The translations under genes and the position numbers were made by a program. The notes beneath the pieces are model-generated. The model was not told the DNA's origin and searched no databases. It worked only from the letters and a program-made list of their open reading frames with translations. This document shows positions 58,503 to 64,000 of a stretch of 64,000 nucleotides of DNA, one piece after another; positions within the stretch are counted from its first letter, which is position 1, and every line of letters begins with the position of its first letter. Origin of the DNA: Cristatella mucedo (Eukaryota > Bryozoa > Phylactolaemata > Cristatellidae); contig WPIO01000091.1 in NCBI GenBank assembly GCA_009760855.2, positions 971,001 to 1,035,000 on the forward strand, read 5' to 3'.

Positions 58503-58536
58503 GCACATGCCGCCTGCTGCAAGCGCTGCAGCTCAC
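58195..58536. other. UNC80: UNC80 intron 1 with (CA)n tract
   Basis: 342 bases from GTGAGC to TTGCAG on the minus strand. About 155 bases are a CA repeat (58346-58500), which is TG in the sense of the gene. Confidence 0.92.
58346..58500. repeat. (CA)n microsatellite in UNC80 intron 1
   Basis: CA repeat with three CACGTGCA interruptions in its first half and a pure run of about 38 units at 58425-58500. Confidence 0.98.
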
Positions 58537-58619
58537 CTGGTTTGCCTCCACAGAAAAGTCTGTATCGGCAAGGGTATCCGAGCTGTCTCTCCATCTTCAG
58601 CCCGTCTCCTGCTCGCCAT
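58537..58619 (-). CDS. UNC80: UNC80 exon 1, start codon
   Basis: 83 coding bases from ATG (58617-58619) to donor CCAG/GTGAGC, exit phase 2. It encodes [20 protein letters not shown] followed by TFLWRQT; vertebrate UNC80 begins with a basic stretch and then [16 protein letters not shown]. The ATG has a good context (A at -3, G at +4) and is the first after an in-frame TGA about 27 bases upstream, so the start is well fixed. The opposite strand shows an overlapping open frame to 58755 that looks like a cysteine-rich exon, but it is a shadow. Confidence 0.96.
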
Positions 58620-58899
58620 AGTTTCCTCTGACGAGTATTCGAATCACTACGGGGGTATCGTCTACCGAGAGGATCAAGCCTGCAAGATCAGCAAACAAAT
58701 GGCTAAGAAGACTTGTCAGACAGCTCTCTGTCGGCAGCTGGTCTGCAAGTGTTAAGCTCCCTCACTGTTCACGAGCAAGTCTTACTAGTGCAGTCGAGTA
58801 CGTCAAGCCAGCATAAACCGATCAGAGGGTCGGTGTAGCGATGAACCGAGCCACCAGCAAGCTGCTTATAGCTTGCCCTCATTGATCGATACCTCGGCG
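58620..58899. other. UNC80: Probable UNC80 5' leader
   Basis: Sequence between the start codon and the CpG-rich block. No TATA box or transcription start can be assigned. An in-frame stop lies just upstream of the start codon. Confidence 0.45.
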
Positions 58900-59960
58900 C
58901 CTGAGAGTTGTCTCCTCTGCATAAGTGAGGTCAAGGGTTAGCTAACACCGCCCACATTAACCTGTGCCGTAGGCACCGGCAGCTTTACGTAGCAGAGCGG
59001 ACAGCTTTAGCCACCGCAGCCGTAAACGACGGGGTGAGTGTTAAAGCGTATAGTTTAACGCTCGCCAAGATGCCGCGTCGCAGTCGCTGGAGCGATGACG
59101 CTCAGGATGGCGCCGCCCTACACGTCTTGGGGTCGGTTCGATGTAGAGTCCTCGCCTGGTGGAGCGCTCTGCTGCTCAGCCGTAGTAATACTTACGGTTG
59201 CTGCATTTAGAAAATATGCCTTCCTGTAATAAGGACGCGTAATTACAAACGACGCACACGTCTTGGATGACCGTAGCGGGCTTAAGGATGCGACGCCGAC
59301 TTTTGGTCGGCGCGACACGTGCTGACGTCGCTATGTGCGATCACTCGTTGACCGCGTGCGCGCCGCGCAGCTGCCGCTTCTCGTACCGTGGCTGCGACCA
59401 ATTTAGCCACACTGTTGTTAATGAGACCGTCGCCGTTCTGCGACCGTCGTTCATATATCACTCCGCCCAACGCTCGGCGGGCCCGCGGCGGCTTTGGAGA
59501 TCGGGTGGCATCCGAGCACGTGCTCGGACTAGCTCGGTCGCTTTTGGCGGCAAGACCTATCAGTGGGTATGTACAGCATCCTCGCTACGGGCGCCTTGTT
59601 CGTTGCGTGCTATCGCTGCATCCGTTACAGTCGCGCGAGTGCACATTTATCTAAATCGTATCCGTAAGTCGCGCTTACGTTGCCGCCAGTCGCGCATACG
59701 TGTCGAGTCTCGCCTCGCTGCTCTGCCGTGTCCTCGGTTACGCCATGGTGTAACTGATCTCCCCCATTCGGGGGAGAGGCTGGCGGTCGACGCCCACTTA
59801 AGTAGTAAATAGTTCGTCTCACTCTTTTTCTCAGTTTAGTGGTGACTGACTTATCCCCTTGGCCGAGTCGCAAAACACGTCGCTGTTCTTCTGGCCCGGT
59901 CTGCTTTTCATCTCCCCCCACTTCCGGTAATCTATAGATTGCCTCGGCCGCCAGGAATAA
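58900..59960. promoter_or_regulatory. CpG-rich block, candidate UNC80 promoter
   Basis: CpG dinucleotides are dense here (for example across 59030-59130 and 59280-59560) and rare in most of the window. The block starts about 300 bases upstream of the UNC80 start codon. Long open frames on both strands follow from the base composition and match nothing I know. A CpG-rich transposon is the main alternative. Confidence 0.4.
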
Positions 59961-60873
59961 CTGCTATATGCGGCTGCCGCCATTGCTCGTGCAATGGGTC
60001 AAACATTGGTAGACGAGTGCTTTTGAATGCCTTAGGGGGCAAACTAAGGGAGTGGATCTAATCGGCCGCTCACGTGTGAAAGCTGACGGTCTTGTACGAA
60101 TGCAATCAAATCTGGCTTTATTGCCAGGTGTTCGGCTTAAAACTCGTGGTTTCCTGTACCTCCTGATCGAGTTGCCTGGCACGTAAAACGTGAACTGCTA
60201 CCCTTGTAACCCATCGTATCAACTGTCATTCAGATTTTATTAGGGCGTGGACTACTGCTGTTTTCTGCATAGATGTAGACTTTCTTTCCGGCGGTTGCAG
60301 TCAAACCGTTCTGCAGATACTCGTCTAGCATTGCTATAGCCCCGGCTAAATTTGTCTCCGCCTTCGTAACTCATTTTTTACGTTGATGCGGGTCATGCAT
60401 TAATTATTGCTGGAAGTTTGGGAGGTAAGAAGAAACTCGGCCCTTGCGAGCCAAGCCAGGTAAGACTGCTGTCTGTCTCTCATCATTCGGTGGCCGCAGT
60501 GTTTGTAATGCTAAATCCGGAGAAAATAAATCCTTTTTTGACGATTACCCGGTAGTCTAGTAACACTTCGCATGCTGAGCTTGACTTCATTTTTACTTGC
60601 ACAACACGTTGCTGCTCTTATTTGGTTTATCCATAGCGATATTAAAAAAGAGGTAGAAAGCCGAAGTGGACAATGGGCTTGCAAGCTTTCGTCCGATTAA
60701 TCACGAGTGGTGAAATTCTGTTTACATGTACGAGATACCTATTTCTCGGAGTCAGTTTTTATTGGTCTAACCTCAAAGCCAATTTCGAGGCATGCAGCAG
60801 GTCTGGCCTGCGATAAACGATCAAGTGAAGTGTGCCAGAAGTTTGACTAAACAGCCCAGTGTAAAATAATACT
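59961..60873. other. Upstream region, nothing recognised
   Basis: CpG density falls off. No repeat family or conserved frame recognised. Confidence 0.4.
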
Positions 60874-61078
60874 AATAGCTAATACATTTGTATAGCACCC
60901 TTAGAGAACTGAGTCTAGCACTTTACAGATGCGATATACAAAGCTGGTTTGGCCCAGTGGTTAAGGTGCTTGCTTCGAGCAAGGTCTGACAGAAGTCGTG
61001 GGCTCGAGCCCCGTGGCATTGTGAAGTGCCTGAATAGAGATTATGTTCTCTTAATGTGCTATAGAAATTAATTATATA
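60874..61078 (+). mobile_element. SINE family 1 with inverted tail on its left
   Basis: A reversed tail (ATTTGTATAGCACCCTTAGA, 60888-60935) is followed by a forward head (AAGCTGGTTTGGCCCAGTGG TTAAGG; B box region GGGCTCGAGCCCC) and a forward tail (GAAGTGCCTGAATAGAG ... ATTAATTATATA). The tails form inverted repeats around the tRNA-like head. Confidence 0.75.
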
Positions 61079-61079
61079 C

Positions 61080-61920
61080 TTTTGGTAGAATTAGCAAACG
61101 ATTGGTGGTAACATCTGCCCGCAGCAGGCACAATGTGAGCAGGCATATGCACACGAAGGACGAAACACAAATGCCCACTAAATGATGTAATAAATAGGTG
61201 CTTGTTTGATTTCTTTGTAAATGTGGTCAACTCGGAGGGGGCGTCGTCATGGAAGTCGGTAGTGAGCTCCGGGCTTTGGGAGCATGCGAACTAATGACAC
61301 GGTCTCCAACGATTTTGAGGTTCGTACGAGGTATGGCTAAATGATTCGAGTCAGAACAGCTAGTGGTACGTTGCTTGACCGGGTAGGGAGCATTTCTGAT
61401 AGGTAGGCTAGAGCCAGAGAATGAAGGGACCTAAATGTGAGTGACAGAAGCTCGAGGTCGTTTCGTTGCTTGACTGGGAGCTAGTGCAGGTCGGCGAGAA
61501 GTGGTGTGACGTGGCAACTGCCATGCTCATGACATCCGAGCCTAGTTGCAGTTTGGCACCAACTGTCAGCACCTGATTGCACACCAGCAAGCAGTGAGCT
61601 ACAGAAGTTGATGAGATCTAACAAATTCATCGACCGGTTTCGACGTAGTATGCCTGTCTAAACAAGCCCAAATTTTAGCAATGTTGTGCAGCTGAAAGAT
61701 TTTACTGTGGAGCTGATTTCGGTAGTCTAAGGAAAAGTCACTTTGGAACAGTACACCTAGATTACGTGCAGATTCAACAAGTAGATATGCTGGTGGAGCC
61801 GAGCTTGAGCGTTGACCTTTCAAATTTCTGAATCACACTTGGTTTGTCCATAACTAGTAAGTTGGTTTTGTCGTCGCTCAATTTAAGAAAGTTAGTTGCT
61901 ATGCTACCCATGTGCGGATT
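61080..61920 (-). mobile_element. LINE family A copy
   Basis: Reversed 3' UTR (CACACGAAGGACGAAACACA), C-terminus, thumb and [16 protein letters not shown] region. The hairpin tail is absent, and the neighbouring SINE begins where it would be. Confidence 0.83.
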
Positions 61921-62799
61921 GACAATTATGAGCCACTGTGCCGGGCCAAATGATGCTCCTGTTTGCTTGAGCCTGCAATGTCCAGGATATTAATGAACTC
62001 TCAGTAATAAACCGTTGAGTTGCCCTTATGATGTCCTCCATTTAGATGGGTGATGTTCTCCATTTTGATGGCGTGATCGCGCTCACATGCCATGTGACTT
62101 GGGCCTAGTTTGGCCAGCGTGCAGGTCACTCGAACTCAATTGCAATATCAAGCATAGGGGACTGTACCTTCCCGTGGGACAGCACGAGTCCCACTTACAA
62201 AATAAGGCGAATATCAAGATGAGGTGGCAATCCCACACTCATCGACTTCCGGATCAGGTACTGCAATGTTGGTCGGCTTGGCCGTAATTATCTAGCAACC
62301 CACTGGCTGTGGAAATCCGTGGAGAACTATGCTGGCTGTGTTCTTCTGCCCTTCCCAACGACGAATGTACCACAGCCTGTGCCGTCGTGGATCTCGTGAA
62401 TATCACATCTCACCGATGTGCATGTGTAGTAGGGAAACACCGATGTGGCTGCTGATTCCTATTGTGATTGCTGAGGCTCATCGTCCCTTTGCCGGCTGTC
62501 TTGGCGTGGTCGTTTTCATTACATTCGCGGTGAGTTCTGCAGTAGCCTGCTTGGGTTTTTACAAGTTCACACTAGTTGTTCGCAAGTAGTGGCTCTTAGT
62601 TAAAGCTATTTTTCAAGTATGACCCGAGGCATCTAGGCTGATTAAAAGCACTGCAGTTATCGACTTCCCTCTCTGTGGTAGCCTTGCCTCACTGAATTAG
62701 GCCGTTGCATTCTGGTTGTTGTCAAACGCCCTAGCCCAAAACTGTCACATCTGGTGACCATTTATATAATATATATATATTTTTTTTAGCAGCTGGGAC
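61921..62799. other. Unassigned stretch
   Basis: A plus frame at 62329-62589 includes a hydrophobic segment (GCLGVVVFITFAVSSAVACL) that could span a membrane, but there is no splice or similarity evidence. A short TA tract lies at 62766-62780. Confidence 0.35.
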
Positions 62800-62965
62800 T
62801 TAGCCCAGGTGTAAGGGGTTAACACTTCACGACCCATGTCGTGGGTTCGAGTCTCGAAGCAAGCAATGCTTTGTTGCCCTACTACAAGCTTGAGCTATAG
62901 CCACCGAAGCTCTAATGCTGCTGTATAATGAGGCTGTTGTATCCCCAACCCTCCACTCTTTACTT
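62800..62965 (+). mobile_element. SINE family 2 copy
   Basis: Head with B box GGTTCGAGTCT, GCAAGCAATGC body and the AATGAGGCTGTTG 3' end. Confidence 0.76.
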
Positions 62966-63884
62966 TATATCAGTCACACAAATGAATCGTTGATATATTT
63001 TCTTCCGGCTAAGCTCTCATCATGGTGATACTGAAATCTGCAATCTTATTCCTTTTGGGTGGGGCAGTGCATCCAGTCTGGATGCTTTGATTTTCTGATA
63101 ATAGTACTTTTGGATGAAAGTACCATCGACGATGATTCAGTTCAGCATAGGCACTTTCTTTGTTAGTTATTTCTCTTGCTGTTATGCTCGACCCCTTCTG
63201 CTTGTTCCTCTCTTAGTTTCAATTCATTCGACGAGTATGTGCTCGCTTTCGGTTGTTCGTTCTGTGCAGCTAGTTCTCACGAAACGTTTGTAGGACTGTT
63301 TGCACGTCATCTCGATCTGTCTGCAATGTCGTTTTTTGTGTGGCTTCAGCTTTATGGTGTCAGTTCCTTCACCAGCCGTAGTCGTGAGGGTTGTATACCT
63401 GTGCTCGTGGCTCGTGTCTATCCCGAAAATTTCTTATCGCTAGTACCTCGTCTCCTCTTAGACCCATTCCTGCCTAGCAGCCGAGTTATTTCTACCGCTC
63501 GGCCGCCTTGTATATCTTGGACATGAGCTACGGTGTGTGCCCATTTCGATCGGCTCCCGATGCCATACCCTGCAGCAGTCGATTGTTTCCTTGCCGGCCA
63601 GAAGCTGTAACTGATTATTATTATTATTATTATTATGTTCGCGGCACCTCAGCATCTGTAGTAGGTGTGTAGGCCGCCGCCGTGTTTGCAGCCTGGCGTA
63701 TACCTCAGGCTCGGCTGCTGACGCTGGGGAACGGGATGGGGGACCATCTAGCGATGGCTTTTTTGTGGCAGTCAGGGCTTAGTCGGTGGCCCTGCTCATC
63801 TGTTGCCTTCGTACAGAGCCGGCTCTGTGGCCAGAGTTAATCTGCTGCCAAGAGTTGGCGAGCTGTCCGGCAACAGTAGCCTTG
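62966..63884. other. Unassigned stretch
   Basis: A plus frame of 116 codons (63176-63526) has no recognised similarity. An ATT repeat lies at 63614-63636. Otherwise nothing. Confidence 0.35.
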
Positions 63885-64000
63885 CTCTAGAGCAGCGGTT
63901 TTCAACCTGTGGGTTGCAAACCCTTCGGGGGTCGAACGACCCTTTCTCGGGGGTCGAACAACCCTTTCTCGGGGGTCGCCTAAGACCATCGGAAAACACG
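63885..64000 (+). mobile_element. SPIN-like hAT DNA transposon, left end
   Basis: CTCTAGAG (63885-63892) is an ideal hAT 8-bp target duplication. It is followed by CAGCGGTTTTCAACCTGTGG, the terminal inverted repeat of SPIN-type hAT elements as I remember it. The next ~100 bases (GGGGGTCGAACGACCC, GGGTCGCCTAAGACCATCGG, AAAACAC) follow the same family consensus. A 22-bp segment is duplicated in tandem (63926-63947 and 63948-63969), which the consensus lacks. The element is cut by the window edge, so whether it encodes a transposase or is a short non-autonomous copy is unknown. Confidence 0.85.

Larger units (their letters stand above)
1240..58619 (-). other. UNC80: UNC80 gene, 5' part (17 exons, continues left)
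   Basis: UNC80 is a very large cytoplasmic scaffold of the NALCN sodium-leak channel complex, acting with UNC79 at neuronal membranes to set resting excitability. Seventeen exons can be chained on the minus strand. Their lengths add up to 4,221 bases, exactly 1,407 codons, and each intron phase agrees on both sides (2,0,0,1,1,2,1,0,2,0,1,0,0,1,1,1). Conserved blocks appear in the same order as in vertebrate UNC80 as I remember it: the FLWRQT start, SFER, HGLSP, IWQP, NGML, RVALS, LLN.CEPG, LLECAHFVHRC and EITAFLRES. The last two thirds of the protein must lie to the left of this window. One vertebrate block of about 35 residues, expected between exons 5 and 6, was not found. The identification rests on remembered sequence, not a database search. 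Confidence 0.95.

Noticed and set aside
58324-58755. Plus-strand frame ending in a cysteine-rich segment, with an acceptor-like CCTCCACAG before it, looking like a terminal exon of a secreted peptide.
   Set aside because: The opposite strand carries UNC80 exon 1 with a far better match (IPLPIQ, FLWRQT). The apparent acceptor is the mirror image of the exon 1 donor.
59267-59812. A 181-codon plus-strand frame in the CpG-rich block as a separate gene.
   Set aside because: Overlapping frames of similar length on both strands point to composition, not selection; there are no motifs or splice evidence.
1-64000. A strand bias of LINE insertions relative to UNC80.
   Set aside because: By my count about ten copies lie on each strand, so there is no bias.

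Overview
This is nuclear DNA from an animal. It has spliced genes with long introns, dense LINE and tRNA-derived SINE insertions, and long microsatellites. I cannot name the species. The moderate GC content, the invertebrate-style LINE/SINE mix and the divergence of the protein from vertebrate UNC80 suggest an invertebrate, perhaps a lophotrochozoan, but that is a guess.

The main content is one gene on the minus strand: the 5' part of UNC80, the large scaffold of the NALCN sodium-leak channel complex. I place 17 coding exons between 58619 (start codon) and 1240. They total 4,221 bases, or 1,407 codons. Every junction keeps the reading frame, and 16 of the 17 exons use GT-AG borders; the last one seen needs a GC donor or a second-choice GT donor. 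The gene continues past the left edge, because vertebrate UNC80 has about 3,200 residues. Exon 10 carries a run of 31 glutamines encoded by a CAG tract. The sequence upstream of the start codon (about 58.9-60.0 kb) is rich in CpG and is a likely promoter region.

Almost everything else is repeats, most of it inside UNC80 introns. LINE family A (L2/CR1-like reverse transcriptase) has a 3' hairpin and an ATT-repeat end and is present in many copies on both strands. LINE family B ends in TACAT repeats. SINE family 1 joins a tRNA-like head to a tail that matches the 3' hairpin of LINE family A, so it probably borrows that LINE's machinery. SINE family 2 has a different body. A decayed LTR-retrotransposon pol (6.28-8.45 kb) is split by a family A LINE with a 7-bp target-site duplication. 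Some short LTR-like pieces also occur. At the right edge lies the start of a SPIN-like hAT DNA transposon with a canonical 8-bp target duplication.

No second protein-coding gene is supported. From 60.2 to 63.9 kb I see only repeats and unrecognised open frames. No rRNA gene, functional tRNA gene or CRISPR array is visible.
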